Assembly (NCBI GenBank): GCA_013141115.1
Contig: JABFRP010000002.1
Location: 2,468,647 to 2,532,646 of the forward strand
Direction of reading: 5' to 3'
From: Ferruginibacter sp.
GTDB taxonomy: Bacteria > Bacteroidota > Bacteroidia > Chitinophagales > Chitinophagaceae
Length of the DNA stretch: 64,000 nt
The notes under the pieces are model-generated. The model was not told the DNA's origin. It searched no databases and saw nothing but the letters and a program-made list of their open reading frames with translations. Positions 27,135 to 36,609 of the stretch are shown here, piece by piece (position 1 is the stretch's first letter; each line of letters starts with the position of its first letter). The translations under genes and the position numbers were made by a program.

Positions 27135-27644
27135 ATGAATGAAGATACTACCAAAGATTTACTCAGTTATGATGAGCAGGGTAAAGCAAAAATGCCGGGA
27201 GGCTTAAACGTACTAACTATTTTAACCTTTATAGGTTGTGCAATTTCTGGTTTGTTTACTTTATTGTTGCCGGTGATATATAAGTTTTCACTCAACATGA
27301 TGGACAAGGCCTTAAGTTCAGGCAAAGAGTTTTCGGCAAAGGAAATGGCAGACATGGCTAAAGGCAGGGCTGCAATTGAATTAGGTACACAAAATATGAT
27401 TCCATTGATTATTATTGGAATGGTAGGAATTATTTTGTGTTTTGTTGGTGCTTTGTGGATGCGTAAATATAAAAAGGATGGATACTGGTTATATGTTGCA
27501 GGGGAGCTTGCACCGGTGTTAGGTGGATTTTTAATTATGGGAACAGCTCAATTTACCGGTGTTGCAAGTATTTTAATGGGTATTGGTATACCTGTTCTTT
27601 TTGTAATACTTTACACCATGCAGCGAAAATATCTTGTAAAATAA
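27135..27644 (+). CDS. Membrane protein of unknown function
   Basis: A 169-residue protein with four probable membrane helices: about 24-46 (LTILTFIGCAISGLFTLLL), 83-104 (MIPLIIIGMVGIILCFVGAL), 116-136 and 140-162. A charged cytoplasmic N-terminus (NEDTTKDLLSYDEQGKAKMP) and a loop rich in Lys, Met and Ala lie before the second helix. I do not recognise the family; proteins like this are common and unnamed in Bacteroidota. It stands alone between the DUF5916 gene and a bidirectional terminator. Confidence 0.7.
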   Translation: MNEDTTKDLLSYDEQGKAKMPGGLNVLTILTFIGCAISGLFTLLLPVIYKFSLNMMDKALSSGKEFSAKEMADMAKGRAAIELGTQNMIPLIIIGMVGIILCFVGALWMRKYKKDGYWLYVAGELAPVLGGFLIMGTAQFTGVASILMGIGIPVLFVILYTMQRKYLVK

Positions 27645-27650
27645 TAAATA

Positions 27651-27679
27651 AAAAACCGGGAATTAATTCCCGGTTTTTT
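27651..27679. terminator. Bidirectional terminator
   Basis: AAAAACCGGGAATT (27651-27664) is followed at once by AATTCCCGGTTTTT (27665-27678), a perfect palindrome with A and T tracts at its ends. It serves the membrane-protein gene and the convergent binding-protein gene. Confidence 0.88.
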
Positions 27680-27697
27680 ATTTATCAGGCAGGTTAA

Positions 27698-28891
27698 TTA
27701 CCACGCTTTGGTGGTAGCGCCATTTAAAATTTTTATAAAATACAAATGCTTGTTTTCAAAATAATCAGGTACAGTGTTTTCTTTTTTTAGTATTACCGGC
27801 CTGATAGTGTAGTCGCAAAAAACTTTAACACTTTTGTCATTTATATGGTTAATAAAATCATTAGGGTATTTTGTAAGCAACCGGGTAAACATATGCACTG
27901 TTTCAAACCCTTTAAAAGCCATGTCACTCGGTTTAATTTTAAACTTTTTTAAATAAGCATTGGTTAGCATTTTGCTATAGTTGTCCCACTTATTGTTAAA
28001 ATATGGCGAAGTAAAGTGAATAGGAAAATCCTTAAAGTTTTCTTTTTTATGTAAAGGAGCAAACCCATCCCAGTTGGGCATTCCAATTAAAGTAATTGAG
28101 TAAGGTTTATTGTATAGATCGTAGCATGATTCTGAAAGACTGGTGGCAAAGCTTTCATCCAAACTTCCCCCAATAAGAACAGCGGTACGATTACTATCTA
28201 ACTTGTTTTTTAATAACGCCACAGATATTGAGGTATCAGTATTTAAAGTTTGAATATTTAATAATGCCCGCCCATCCTGCTCATTCAATAATTTAAAATA
28301 TCCTGCAACCTTATCTTCCTGGGTGCCTTTTTTTCTGCACAAAAAAATCTGGTCGGTGCCATGATTTTGTAAGAGATAGCTGTAAATAGCTTCGCAATGT
28401 GCTTTAAGGGTAGAGTTGATAATAACAGTAAATGGATTTCCGGTTACACCACCATCATTAGGATAAGTTGCTGAAATAAAAGGAATGTTTTTTAATAATG
28501 CAAAATCGGCCAGTTGTTTATAGTCGGCATCTTTAACGGAGCCAATTATTAAATCAAGGCTATCTAACTTTTTTGTATTGATGAGCGACGGTATACCTTT
28601 AGTGTAAGATCTGGAATCGTAAATAAAAGCCTCTATGTTTTCTTTTCCCATTTTCATAGAGTCAAGAGCAATCTGAGCGCCTTGTATAAATTCTGCTGCA
28701 GGTACCATAAATTTGGGCACCTGGCTATAGCGAAAATTGTTGCCTGCAAAAACAGAATCCAAATAAAGTGGTGCAAAAATTCCTACCCTGTAAGTAGGAT
28801 AATTTTTTGATGAATCTGCCTGGCCTTGCACATTTAAAAAACAAACAGATAGAATAATTAATAACAGTCCAACAAAAAACTTTTTATTCAT
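27698..28891 (-). CDS. Periplasmic binding protein-like (type 1 fold)
   Basis: A 397-residue exported protein resembling the Leu/Ile/Val-type solute-binding fold (YRVGIFAPLYLDS, EFIQGAQIALDSM, DLIIGSVKDADY, IPFISATYPND). I start it at the ATG at 28891 (MNKKFFVGLLLI), which gives a normal signal peptide ending NVQGQA; a longer frame uses TTG at 28906. No ABC permease or ATPase is adjacent, so transport is unproven; such orphan copies occur in Bacteroidota. It starts 38 bases after guaA and is probably cotranscribed with it. Confidence 0.72.
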   Translation of the reverse strand: MNKKFFVGLLLIILSVCFLNVQGQADSSKNYPTYRVGIFAPLYLDSVFAGNNFRYSQVPKFMVPAAEFIQGAQIALDSMKMGKENIEAFIYDSRSYTKGIPSLINTKKLDSLDLIIGSVKDADYKQLADFALLKNIPFISATYPNDGGVTGNPFTVIINSTLKAHCEAIYSYLLQNHGTDQIFLCRKKGTQEDKVAGYFKLLNEQDGRALLNIQTLNTDTSISVALLKNKLDSNRTAVLIGGSLDESFATSLSESCYDLYNKPYSITLIGMPNWDGFAPLHKKENFKDFPIHFTSPYFNNKWDNYSKMLTNAYLKKFKIKPSDMAFKGFETVHMFTRLLTKYPNDFINHINDKSVKVFCDYTIRPVILKKENTVPDYFENKHLYFIKILNGATTKAW

Positions 28892-28929
28892 AATAGTAAA
28901 ATTCAAGATTACAATCCTCTAATTTCTTA

Positions 28930-30465
28930 TTATTCCCATTCAAAAGTTGCCGGTGGTTTACTGCTTATATCATATACCACACGGTTAATCCCTTTTACGT
29001 TATTGATAATTTCATTGGATATGTCGGCCAAAAATTCATAGGGTAAATGCGCCCAGTCTGCTGTCATGCCGTCTACCGAAGTTACAGCCCTTAGCGCCAC
29101 AGTAAATTCATAAGTCCTTTCATCACCCATTACGCCTACACTCTTTACTGGTAACAAGATGGTGCCAGCCTGCCAAACACTTGTATACAAATTATATTTT
29201 TTCAATCCATTCATATAGATAGCATCAGCTTCCTGCAATAACCGTACCTTATCTTCTGTAACCTCTCCTAAAATCCGTATAGCCAAACCAGGTCCGGGAA
29301 AAGGATGACGATTGATCATTAATGCCGGTATGCCCAACTCTGCTCCCACACGCCTTACTTCATCTTTAAACAAAGAGCGTAAAGGTTCTACCAGTTCCAG
29401 CTTCATGGTATCGGGTAAGCCGCCAACATTATGATGGCTTTTAATGGTTGCCGATGGCCCATGTACAGAAAGAGATTCTATAACATCAGGGTAAATAGTT
29501 CCCTGGCCTAACAACTCCACACCTTCAATTTTTTTTGCTTCCTGGTCAAAAATTTCTATAAAACAGCCACCAATAATTTTACGTTTTTCCTCAGGTTCCA
29601 CTTTTCCGGCAAGCTTGGTATAAAAATGTTCTTTAGCATCAATGCCCTTTACATTAAGGCCTATTTCGTTGTAGGTTTTTAAAACCTGTTCAAATTCGTC
29701 TTTACGCAGCACGCCGTTATCTACAAAAATGCCGTACAGGTTTTCGCCAATGGCACGGTGAATAAGTGTTGCAGCAACGGTACTGTCTACACCACCACTC
29801 AATGCCATAATTACTTTACGGTTACCGATTTGTTTTTTTAAAGCAGCAACAGTGTCGGTTATAAAATGCTCTGGTGTCCAGTCGCAGATACAACCACAAA
29901 TATTTACCAAAAAGTTTTTAAGTATTATTTTTCCTTCGGTAGAATGATATACTTCCGGATGAAACTGTAATCCGTATAAAGGGTGAGCGGCAGCGCCGTT
30001 ACTTTTAAATGCAGCAACTGGAATACTTTCAGTTGTTCCCAACAATTCAAAGCCTTCAGGCAGTTCTTTTATGGTATCACTATGGCTCATCCATACCTGC
30101 GATGTGGCAGATACGTTTTCCAAAAAGCTGTCTTCTTTTAGTTTAGAGAAAATAGCCCGGCCATATTCTCTTTTTTCGCTTTTATCAACCCTGCCACCAA
30201 AAAGTTTTGCAGTAAGCTGTGCTCCATAACAAATGCCCAGTACGGGTACTTTATCCACCATGGCTTTGATATCTACAATAAGTGCCTTTTCTTCATTAAC
30301 CGAAAAAGGAGACCCGCCAAGGATAATGCCTTTTAATCCTGGTTCGTAAACTATTTCTTTATTGTAAGGCGTTATTTCGCAGTAAACATTGGCTTCACGT
30401 ACTGCACGGGCAATTAACTGGGTGTATTGCGATCCGAAATCGAGAATAAGTATTTTTTCCGTCAT
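28930..30465 (-). CDS. guaA: GMP synthase (glutamine-hydrolysing)
   Basis: A 511-residue cytoplasmic enzyme that converts XMP to GMP with glutamine and ATP. The N-terminal class I glutamine amidotransferase domain has its nucleophile in LGICYGAQL (Cys79) and the His-Glu pair in [10 protein letters not shown]. The ATP pyrophosphatase domain has the P-loop [12 protein letters not shown]. The C-terminal dimerisation domain ends [14 protein letters not shown]. Length and motifs are normal. A TACCTTCG box on the minus strand lies just upstream (30472-30479). Confidence 0.97.
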   Translation of the reverse strand: MTEKILILDFGSQYTQLIARAVREANVYCEITPYNKEIVYEPGLKGIILGGSPFSVNEEKALIVDIKAMVDKVPVLGICYGAQLTAKLFGGRVDKSEKREYGRAIFSKLKEDSFLENVSATSQVWMSHSDTIKELPEGFELLGTTESIPVAAFKSNGAAAHPLYGLQFHPEVYHSTEGKIILKNFLVNICGCICDWTPEHFITDTVAALKKQIGNRKVIMALSGGVDSTVAATLIHRAIGENLYGIFVDNGVLRKDEFEQVLKTYNEIGLNVKGIDAKEHFYTKLAGKVEPEEKRKIIGGCFIEIFDQEAKKIEGVELLGQGTIYPDVIESLSVHGPSATIKSHHNVGGLPDTMKLELVEPLRSLFKDEVRRVGAELGIPALMINRHPFPGPGLAIRILGEVTEDKVRLLQEADAIYMNGLKKYNLYTSVWQAGTILLPVKSVGVMGDERTYEFTVALRAVTSVDGMTADWAHLPYEFLADISNEIINNVKGINRVVYDISSKPPATFEWE

Positions 30466-30471
30466 AGGCAG

Positions 30472-30479
30472 CGAAGGTA
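30472..30479 (-). promoter_or_regulatory. Possible -7 box of guaA
   Basis: The minus strand reads TACCTTCG, one base off TAnnTTTG, very close to the guaA start. Confidence 0.3.
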
Positions 30480-30520
30480 AATAATTAGTTGAATGGTAGG
30501 ATGTTTAGGTTTTAGGTTTT

Positions 30521-30528
30521 TATCTTTG
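30521..30528 (+). promoter_or_regulatory. -7 box of the head-GIN lipoprotein gene
   Basis: TATCTTTG, a full match to TAnnTTTG, 17 bases before the ATG at 30546. Confidence 0.5.
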
Positions 30529-30545
30529 TTATAAATATTTAAGCC

Positions 30546-31247
30546 ATGAAACAAGTATTATTTTTTTTATCAGCCGCTGTGCTGTTGATCTCTTGCGACT
30601 ATACTACCGGAAGTGGTAATATTATAAGTGAAAAAAGAAATGTAGAAAGTTTTTCGGGTATTTCTGTAAGTAACTCCATTGATGTTGAAGTTAAAATGGG
30701 TTCAGTTGCAACAGTAGAAGTGGAGGCTGATGACAATATTATTGAGCATATAGTTACTAAAGTATCGGGTGGGGTGTTAAAAATAGGTATTGAAGACCTG
30801 CACAGCATTAGTAATGCACACATCAAAGTTTTTATTACCAACCCGGTTTTAAAAAGTGTAAATGCCAGTTCATCTGCCGAAGTAAAAGTGCTGGATGTTA
30901 TAAAAGATGATGGCAAATTGAGTTTTCATGCATCCAGCTCAGCCGATATTGAGGCCGAAGTAGATGCCCCTGAAGTAGAAGCGGAAGCCAGCAGTTCCGG
31001 CTCTGTTAAGCTTAGTGGCCGAACAAAAAACTATAAAGCGGAGGTGTCCAGCAGCGGCGATATAAAATCTGCCGGGCTTTTAAGTGAAAATACTGATGTA
31101 TCTGCCAACAGTAGTGGTAGTGCAGATGTGCATGCAAGTGTAAGCCTTACTGCCAAAGCCACCAGTAGTGGTTCGGTAGATTATCATGGTGCAGCAGCTG
31201 TAAAACAAACAGTAAACAGCTCGGGAAGTGTAGAGAAGAAAGATTGA
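30546..31247 (+). CDS. Head-GIN domain lipoprotein (DUF2807)
   Basis: A 233-residue lipoprotein with signal peptide and lipobox LLISC (Cys17). The body is a DUF2807 'head GIN' beta-helix: FSGISVSNSIDVEVKMG, then repeated short turns such as VNASSSAEVKV, FHASSSADIEAE and KATSSGSVDYHG, each rung rich in Ser and Gly. The family is thought to be an adhesin-like surface or periplasmic domain; its function is not known. The C-terminal half is almost wholly made of about 20-residue SSGS rungs. It is a single gene upstream of the ribosomal operon. Confidence 0.87.
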   Translation: MKQVLFFLSAAVLLISCDYTTGSGNIISEKRNVESFSGISVSNSIDVEVKMGSVATVEVEADDNIIEHIVTKVSGGVLKIGIEDLHSISNAHIKVFITNPVLKSVNASSSAEVKVLDVIKDDGKLSFHASSSADIEAEVDAPEVEAEASSSGSVKLSGRTKNYKAEVSSSGDIKSAGLLSENTDVSANSSGSADVHASVSLTAKATSSGSVDYHGAAAVKQTVNSSGSVEKKD

Positions 31248-31362
31248 TATAGTTGATTGATATTTATAGAGATAACACTCTTTTATAGCGTTTATCCAAT
31301 AACTTATAAATACCCTTAGCCGACCGCTGTAAAATAAAAGCAAAAAAACTTTGCTTAATCCC

Positions 31363-31393
31363 TTTGCCATATCAAATCATCCCCTTACCTTTG
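31363..31393 (+). promoter_or_regulatory. Promoter of the S10-spc ribosomal operon
   Basis: TTTG (31363-31366), 19 bases, then TACCTTTG (31386-31393). Both boxes and the spacing match the Bacteroidota housekeeping promoter. Transcription would start near 31399, about 36 bases before rpsJ. Confidence 0.7.
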
Positions 31394-31434
31394 CACTCCA
31401 AATAAAAAAACGGTAATTCAAAAGTTCTTTATAT

Positions 31435-31740
31435 ATGTCACAGAGAATCAGAATCAAACTACAGTCTTACGATCATAATTTAGTTGATAAATCAGCCGAA
31501 AAGATTGTAAAAACTGTACGCAGTACTGGTGCCGTGGTAACAGGACCAATTCCTTTGCCTACGCACAAGAAAATTTTTACTGTATTGCGTGCGCCTCACG
31601 TTAATAAGAAGGCACGTGAGCAGTTTCAGCTGTGTACACACAAACGTTTATTAGACATTTACACCAGCAGCAGCCGTACGGTAGATGCTTTAAGTAAGTT
31701 AGACTTACCAAGTGGTGTTGATGTTGAGATCAAAGCTTAA
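31435..31740 (+). CDS. rpsJ: 30S ribosomal protein S10
   Basis: A 101-residue small-subunit protein that also takes part in transcription antitermination as NusE. The sequence shows [37 protein letters not shown] and the C-terminal [10 protein letters not shown], all standard. It is the first gene of this operon: rpsL, rpsG and fusA, which precede it in many bacteria, are not upstream. A strong promoter lies 42 bases before it. Confidence 0.98.
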   Translation: MSQRIRIKLQSYDHNLVDKSAEKIVKTVRSTGAVVTGPIPLPTHKKIFTVLRAPHVNKKAREQFQLCTHKRLLDIYTSSSRTVDALSKLDLPSGVDVEIKA

Positions 31741-31799
31741 TGAACTTTCTGGCCCAGGGCCGGAAAAGCAGAAGCTAAGTTCTTAAAAAGAAAAAAAAT

Positions 31800-31856
31800 A
31801 TGAACATCCAAGTACCGCTTATGGCGGCACCGCTGGATAAAAACAAGATACAATGA
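31800..31856 (+). CDS. Possible 18-residue leader ORF overlapping rplC
   Basis: ATG at 31800 opens MNIQVPLMAAPLDKNKIQ and stops at TGA 31854-31856. The stop overlaps the rplC start as ATGA. The overlap is the classic geometry for translational coupling. It may be chance: the ORF is short and has no known relative. Confidence 0.25.
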   Translation: MNIQVPLMAAPLDKNKIQ

Positions 31857-32470
31857 AAAGTATTATTGGAAAGAAAATTGGCATGACCAGTATCTTCGAT
31901 ACAACAGGCAAGCAAACGGCTGTTACTATTATTGAAGCTGGCCCATGCGTAGTTACACAAAAGAAAACTGTTGAAACAGACGGTTACAATGCTCTCCAAA
32001 TAGCATTCGGCGACAAAAAAGAAAAGCACTCCTTAAAGTCGGAAACAGGGCACTTCGCCAAAGCTCAAACTTCTCCTAAAAAATTCGTTCAGGAAATACG
32101 CGATAGCGAACTAGATAAAGCAGTAGGTGAAACTATTACTGTGGATATTTTTGCTGAAGGTGATGCCATCGAAGTTGTTGGTACCACAAAAGGTAAAGGT
32201 TTTCAGGGTGTTGTTAAACGTCACGGCTTTAGTGGTGTTGGTGGTCAGTCTCACGGCCAGCACGATAGGTCAAGAGCTCCGGGTTCTATCGGTAACTCAT
32301 CTGATGCCAGCCGTGTATTTAAAGGTATGCGCATGGGCGGCCGTATGGGACAGGACAGAGTTACTATGAAAGGTTTAAAAGTAGTAAAAATCTTCGCTGA
32401 AAAAAATTACATATTAGTTAGTGGTTCAGTACCGGGCCATAACGGTTCAATTGTTTTAATTCAAAAATAA
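31853..32470 (+). CDS. rplC: 50S ribosomal protein L3
   Basis: A 205-residue large-subunit protein near the peptidyl-transferase centre. It opens KSIIGKKIGMTSIFD and contains GKGFQGVVKRHGF, the SHGQHDRSRAPGSIG loop that carries the methylated glutamine in other bacteria, and GRMGQDRVTMKGLKV. Length is normal. Its ATG overlaps the stop of a short upstream ORF at 31800. Confidence 0.98.
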   Translation: MKSIIGKKIGMTSIFDTTGKQTAVTIIEAGPCVVTQKKTVETDGYNALQIAFGDKKEKHSLKSETGHFAKAQTSPKKFVQEIRDSELDKAVGETITVDIFAEGDAIEVVGTTKGKGFQGVVKRHGFSGVGGQSHGQHDRSRAPGSIGNSSDASRVFKGMRMGGRMGQDRVTMKGLKVVKIFAEKNYILVSGSVPGHNGSIVLIQK

Positions 32471-32503
32471 GCAACCGGCCGCTGGCCTTTAAAAATAAGT
32501 ACA

Positions 32504-33136
32504 ATGCAAGTAGACGTTTTAAATATAGAAGGAAAGAAAACCGGCAGAACGGTTGAACTACCAGAAGAAATTTTTGGTATTGAACCTAATGATCATGTTA
32601 TTTATCTTGCTGTTAAGCAATACCAGGGTGCTCAACGCCAGGGAACACACAAGGTAAAAACCCGTATGGAAGTAAAAGGTTCTTCTAAAAAATTGCACAA
32701 GCAAAAAGGTACCGGTGGTGCTCGTAAAGGTAACCTGCGTAACCCTTTGTATAAAGGTGGTGGTACTATTTTTGGTCCAAAACCACACAAGTATGATATC
32801 AAATTGAATCAGAAAGTGAAAACTTTGGCTAAGATGAGTGCTTTAGCTTACAAAGCAAAAGACAACGCAATTTTAGTGGTAGAAGATGTACAAATGCAGG
32901 CTCCTAAAACCAGCCAGTTTACAACCATGTTGAAAAACTTAGGCGTTGCTGGAAAAAAATCTTTGTTTGTAATGCCAGAAAATAGCGATAACCTGTATTT
33001 AAGTCTTCGCAATATTGCTAATGTAAATGGTACTTTAATCAGAGACATCAATACTTACGATATCATCAATGCTAACGTATTAGTATTAACTGAAAATGCG
33101 GCAAAAGTATTTACAGCAGTAGAAGAAGAAGCATAA
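32504..33136 (+). CDS. rplD: 50S ribosomal protein L4
   Basis: A 210-residue protein that lines the peptide exit tunnel. Typical segments are YLAVKQYQGAQRQGTHKVKT, KQKGTGGARKGNLRNPLYKG (the tunnel loop) and GGTIFGPKPHKYDIKLNQK. In other bacteria L4 also represses its own operon; no conserved leader for this can be identified here. The 33-base spacer from rplC holds a short GGCC-type hairpin. Confidence 0.97.
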   Translation: MQVDVLNIEGKKTGRTVELPEEIFGIEPNDHVIYLAVKQYQGAQRQGTHKVKTRMEVKGSSKKLHKQKGTGGARKGNLRNPLYKGGGTIFGPKPHKYDIKLNQKVKTLAKMSALAYKAKDNAILVVEDVQMQAPKTSQFTTMLKNLGVAGKKSLFVMPENSDNLYLSLRNIANVNGTLIRDINTYDIINANVLVLTENAAKVFTAVEEEA

Positions 33137-33160
33137 TTTAAAAACAACAAATTACTAGAC

Positions 33161-33463
33161 ATGAACCCGTCTGACATTTTAATAAAGCCGATTTTATCTG
33201 AAAAAGCTAACAAGCAAACAGAAAAACAAAACCGTTATTCTTTTGTAGTTGATAAAAAGGCTAATAAACTGGAAATTAAAAAGGCCGTAGAACAATTTTA
33301 TGGTGTACAGGTTAGCCAGGTTAATACCATTGTTGTTCCATCAAAAGCAAAAGCAAAATATACTAAAGCAGGATTTATAGTTGGCCGCAAGCCTTCTAAA
33401 AAGAAAGCGATTGTAACTGTTGCAGAAGGTGAAACAATTGACCTTTACGGAAGCGGTATCTAA
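33161..33463 (+). CDS. rplW: 50S ribosomal protein L23
   Basis: A 100-residue protein at the tunnel exit, where trigger factor and the signal recognition particle dock. Recognised by ILIKPILSEKANKQTEKQN, VVDKKANKLEIKKAVEQFY and NTIVVPSKAK. Length and position between L4 and L2 are standard. Confidence 0.97.
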   Translation: MNPSDILIKPILSEKANKQTEKQNRYSFVVDKKANKLEIKKAVEQFYGVQVSQVNTIVVPSKAKAKYTKAGFIVGRKPSKKKAIVTVAEGETIDLYGSGI

Positions 33464-33548
33464 ACCTGATCTTCCAAAGAGAAAGGCATTAAAAAATAAC
33501 GAATGGTAATCAATTACCGCAAAAATTGAAAAATAAAAAAAAGTAACA

Positions 33549-34388
33549 ATGGGACTTAGAAAATACAAACCAACAACAGCAGGTACCAGGTGGAGAATTG
33601 GTAATTCTTACGAAGAGATTACTACCAACGTACCTGAAAAAACTTTGTTGGAAAAACAAAAGGTTACAGCAGGTCGTAACGTACAGGGTAGAAGAAGTAT
33701 GCGCTACATGGGTGGTGGAAACAAAACCATGTATCGTATAATTGATTTTAAAAGAGATAAGAAAAATATCCCTGCAGTAGTTAAAACTATTGAGTACGAT
33801 CCAAACCGTACTGCTTTTATCGCATTATTGAATTATGCAGATGGAGAAAAACGTTACATCATTGCTCCACAAGGATTACAGGTTGGACAATCTGTAATAA
33901 GCGGAGATGTTGTAGCACCTGAATTAGGTAATGCATTACCTTTTAAAAGTATGCCTTTAGGTACTAACGTACACAATATAGAAATGCAACCCGGACAAGG
34001 TGGTATTTTAGTAAGAAGTGCAGGTACATCAGCACAATTAAGTAACAAGGAAGAAAAATATGCTATCTTAAAAATGCCTAGCGGCGAGTTAAGAAAAGTA
34101 TTGATCAACTGTTATGCAACTGTAGGAGTGGTAAGTAATGGCGATCACAGTCTGGAAAGCATGGGTAAAGCCGGCCGTAACAGGTGGAAAGGTATTCGTC
34201 CAAGAACAAGAGCAGTAGCGATGAACCCCGTAGATCACCCGATGGGTGGTGGTGAAGGTAGAGCAAGTGGTGGTCACCCTCGTAGCCGTAAAGGTAAATA
34301 TGCAAAAGGCCAGATTACTCGTACAAAAGGTAAAGGCTCAAGCAAATTGATCATAACCAGGAGAAACGGTAAGAAATTACCTAACTAA
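33549..34388 (+). CDS. rplB: 50S ribosomal protein L2
   Basis: A 279-residue protein that supports subunit association and the peptidyl-transferase centre. It has [15 protein letters not shown] at the start, [17 protein letters not shown], and the conserved C-terminal [18 protein letters not shown] loop (here [20 protein letters not shown]) with the essential His. The preceding spacer (33464-33548) holds a perfect GGTAAT/ATTACC mini-hairpin. Confidence 0.98.
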   Translation: MGLRKYKPTTAGTRWRIGNSYEEITTNVPEKTLLEKQKVTAGRNVQGRRSMRYMGGGNKTMYRIIDFKRDKKNIPAVVKTIEYDPNRTAFIALLNYADGEKRYIIAPQGLQVGQSVISGDVVAPELGNALPFKSMPLGTNVHNIEMQPGQGGILVRSAGTSAQLSNKEEKYAILKMPSGELRKVLINCYATVGVVSNGDHSLESMGKAGRNRWKGIRPRTRAVAMNPVDHPMGGGEGRASGGHPRSRKGKYAKGQITRTKGKGSSKLIITRRNGKKLPN

Positions 34389-34504
34389 TAATTAATAAAG
34401 TTAAAATGGTCTTGCTCTACTAGGCAAGGCAAATAAACAAGATTGAAATTTAAGATGCGGTTCTTCCAAATCTAAAATCGACAATCACAAATCTAAAATC
34501 AAAC
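34389..34504. repeat. Spacer rplB-rpsS with duplicated word
   Basis: CAAATCTAAAATC occurs twice near the end, preceded by GAAATTTAAGATGC, which is roughly its reverse complement. The same word family (GATTTTAGATTT) occurs in the rpsC-rplP spacer. A CTTGC/GCAAG hairpin lies in the first half. Confidence 0.5.
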
Positions 34505-34777
34505 ATGGCTCGTTCGTTAAAAAAAGGTCCCTATGTAGAAGCAAAACTTGAAGCAAAGGTTGCTGCTATGATCGAAGGAAAATCAAAGAAGGGTGTTATT
34601 AAAACATGGAGCAGAAGAAGTACAATTACTCCTGATTTTGTAGGACAAACTTTTGCAGTACATAATGGCAATAAATTTATTCCTGTTTATGTAACTGAAT
34701 TTATGGTTGGTCATAAATTAGGAGAATTTGCACCAACAAGAAACTTTAGAGGTCACTCAAGTAAAAAGATATCGTAA
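34505..34777 (+). CDS. rpsS: 30S ribosomal protein S19
   Basis: A 90-residue protein of the small-subunit head. It reads [11 protein letters not shown] at the start, then [32 protein letters not shown] and a C-terminal [15 protein letters not shown]. All are standard for S19. It is flanked on both sides by spacers with word-like repeats. Confidence 0.98.
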   Translation: MARSLKKGPYVEAKLEAKVAAMIEGKSKKGVIKTWSRRSTITPDFVGQTFAVHNGNKFIPVYVTEFMVGHKLGEFAPTRNFRGHSSKKIS

Positions 34778-34842
34778 TTGAAATGGGGAAGAGTTAAGGT
34801 CTAAACTCCTCAACTCCTAAACTTTCTAAACATTATAATAAA
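34778..34842. repeat. Spacer rpsS-rplV with CTAAACT words
   Basis: It contains CTAAACTCC, TCAACTCC and CTAAACTTTCTAAAC (34817-34831). The last 15-mer recurs exactly at 45949-45963. An opposite-oriented GAGTTAAGG precedes them. Confidence 0.5.
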
Positions 34843-35190
34843 ATGGAAGCAGTAGCAAAATTGAACAATTACCCCACATCGCCACGTAAAATGCGTTTAC
34901 TGGTTGACTTGATCCGTGGTATGGAAGTTGAAAAAGCATTAGCCGTTTTGGAACACAATCCAAAGCATCCGGCTGTTCCTTTGCGCAAATTGGTAATGAG
35001 TGCCATCAGCAACTGGAAAGCAAAAAACGAAGGTGGTGATGAAAACGGGCTGGTTGTTAAAACAATAATGGTTGATGCAGCAAGAGTTATCAAACGTATG
35101 CGTCCGGCTCCACAAGGCCGTGGTTACAGGGTTCGCAAACGCAGCAACCACGTAACAGTAATTGTAGATACTAAAGCAACTAAAAATTAA
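34843..35190 (+). CDS. rplV: 50S ribosomal protein L22
   Basis: A 115-residue protein with a beta-hairpin reaching into the exit tunnel. It shows [19 protein letters not shown], a central helix, [21 protein letters not shown] (cut here to its core [15 protein letters not shown]) and a basic C-terminus with HVTVIV. Order and length are standard. Confidence 0.97.
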   Translation: MEAVAKLNNYPTSPRKMRLLVDLIRGMEVEKALAVLEHNPKHPAVPLRKLVMSAISNWKAKNEGGDENGLVVKTIMVDAARVIKRMRPAPQGRGYRVRKRSNHVTVIVDTKATKN

Positions 35191-35211
35191 TAAAAGATTT
35201 AACTAAGTAAT

Positions 35212-36030
35212 ATGGGTCAAAAAACAAATCCAATAGGTGCCAGGTTAGGAATCATTCGTGGTTGGGATAGTAACTGGTTCGCTAATAAAACGGATTATCC
35301 AAAAAAACTGATTGAAGATCATAAGATCAGAAATTACCTTAATGCCCGTATCAATAAGGGTGGTATTGCTAAAATCGTTATTGAGCGTACGCTTAATAAA
35401 CTGATCATCACTATTCACACTTCTAAACCAGGTATTATTATTGGTAAAGGTGGTGGAGAAGTTGACAGAATTAAAGAGGAGTTGAAGAAATTAGTGAGCA
35501 AAGATGATGTACAAATAAACATTTTGGAAATACGTCGTCCGGAATTGGATGCAAACATAGTAGCTGATACCATTGCCCGTCAATTGGAAAATCGTATCAA
35601 CTACAAAAGAGCAATTAAGATGTCTATCGCATCTGCTTTAAGAATGGGTGCAGAAGGTATTAAAGTAAAAGTAGGTGGCCGCTTAGGTGGTGCTGAAATT
35701 GCCCGTAGCGAAGAAATTAAACAAGGCCGTACTCCATTGCATACCCTGCGTATGGATATTGATTACGCCAATGTATTTGCTTTAACAGTGTATGGTAAAA
35801 TAGGTGTAAAAGTTTGGATATGTAAAGGTGAGGTTTTGGGTAAAAGAGATTTGAATCCAAACGTTGTTGCAGGTGGTGGTAAAGAAGGCGGACCAGGCGA
35901 AAGGCAAGGTGGATTTGACAGAAGAGATGATAGAAGAGGTGGTGGAGATGACCGCAGAGGTGGCGGTGGTGGAGACAGAAGAGGCGGCGGCGGTGGAAAC
36001 CGTGGTGGTCAGGGTGGCGGAAGAAGATAA
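35212..36030 (+). CDS. rpsC: 30S ribosomal protein S3 with Gly/Arg-rich tail
   Basis: A 272-residue protein at the mRNA entry of the small subunit. The KH domain has [19 protein letters not shown], and the C-terminal domain has [20 protein letters not shown] and [14 protein letters not shown]. After residue about 220 comes a low-complexity tail of about 50 residues made of Gly, Arg and Asp (repeats of RRGGG and DDRR). The tail makes it longer than the usual 210-240 residues. Gly/Arg repeats commonly bind RNA; its role here is unknown. Confidence 0.97.
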   Translation: MGQKTNPIGARLGIIRGWDSNWFANKTDYPKKLIEDHKIRNYLNARINKGGIAKIVIERTLNKLIITIHTSKPGIIIGKGGGEVDRIKEELKKLVSKDDVQINILEIRRPELDANIVADTIARQLENRINYKRAIKMSIASALRMGAEGIKVKVGGRLGGAEIARSEEIKQGRTPLHTLRMDIDYANVFALTVYGKIGVKVWICKGEVLGKRDLNPNVVAGGGKEGGPGERQGGFDRRDDRRGGGDDRRGGGGGDRRGGGGGNRGGQGGGRR

Positions 36031-36150
36031 TTCCGGATTTAAGATTGCAGATTTACGATTTGAGATTTGCGAATAAATAAACTATTACAGAATTAGAAAT
36101 CAGGTAGTGATTTAAAAAATCTACAATCTGAAATCAAAAATTGAAATAAG
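36031..36150. repeat. Spacer rpsC-rplP with GATTT word arrays in both orientations
   Basis: Left part: GGATTTAAGATTGCAGATTT followed by ACGATTTGAGATTTGCG. Right part: AAATCTACAATCTGAAATCA, whose reverse complement matches the left array at about 17 of 20 positions. The two arms could fold into one long imperfect hairpin. Confidence 0.55.
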
Positions 36151-36570
36151 ATGTTATCACCGAAAAGAACAAAATTCAGAAAGGCGCAAAGAGGTATGAT
36201 GAAGGGCGACACCAAGCGTGGAGCTACTCTTGCCTTTGGAACATTTGGTTTAAAAGCGCTGGATAGTGTTTGGTTAACCAACCGTCAGATTGAAAGTGCC
36301 CGACAGGCATTAACTCGTCACATGAAGAGAGAAGGAAACGTGTGGATCAGGGTATTTCCTGACAAGGTGATGACTGCTAAACCTGCAGAGGTGAGGATGG
36401 GTAAAGGTAAAGGTAACCCTGAAGGATGGTGTGCTGTAGTGCAACCAGGCAGAATCATTTTTGAATGTGATGGTGTACCTGAACAAACTGCAAAAGAAGC
36501 ATTTGCTTTGGCAGCACAAAAACTACCGATCTTAACCAAGTTTGTAGTGCGTCACGACTTTAAGGCATAA
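36151..36570 (+). CDS. rplP: 50S ribosomal protein L16
   Basis: A 139-residue protein near the A-site tRNA elbow. It reads [18 protein letters not shown] at the start, then GAVTLAFG-type (here [14 protein letters not shown]), [20 protein letters not shown], and the loop [18 protein letters not shown], whose Arg is hydroxylated in some species. Length is normal. Confidence 0.97.
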   Translation: MLSPKRTKFRKAQRGMMKGDTKRGATLAFGTFGLKALDSVWLTNRQIESARQALTRHMKREGNVWIRVFPDKVMTAKPAEVRMGKGKGNPEGWCAVVQPGRIIFECDGVPEQTAKEAFALAAQKLPILTKFVVRHDFKA

Positions 36571-36609
36571 GCCGGTTAAACAAAACTGAAAATAGAAAAT
36601 TATAATACA

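Noticed and set aside
28892-28906. Longer N-terminus for the binding protein
   Set aside because: The upstream start is TTG; the ATG at 28891 gives a proper signal peptide.
36031-36150. Riboswitch or ribosomal-protein autoregulatory site
   Set aside because: The structure is made of word repeats and shows no rRNA mimicry that I can recognise.
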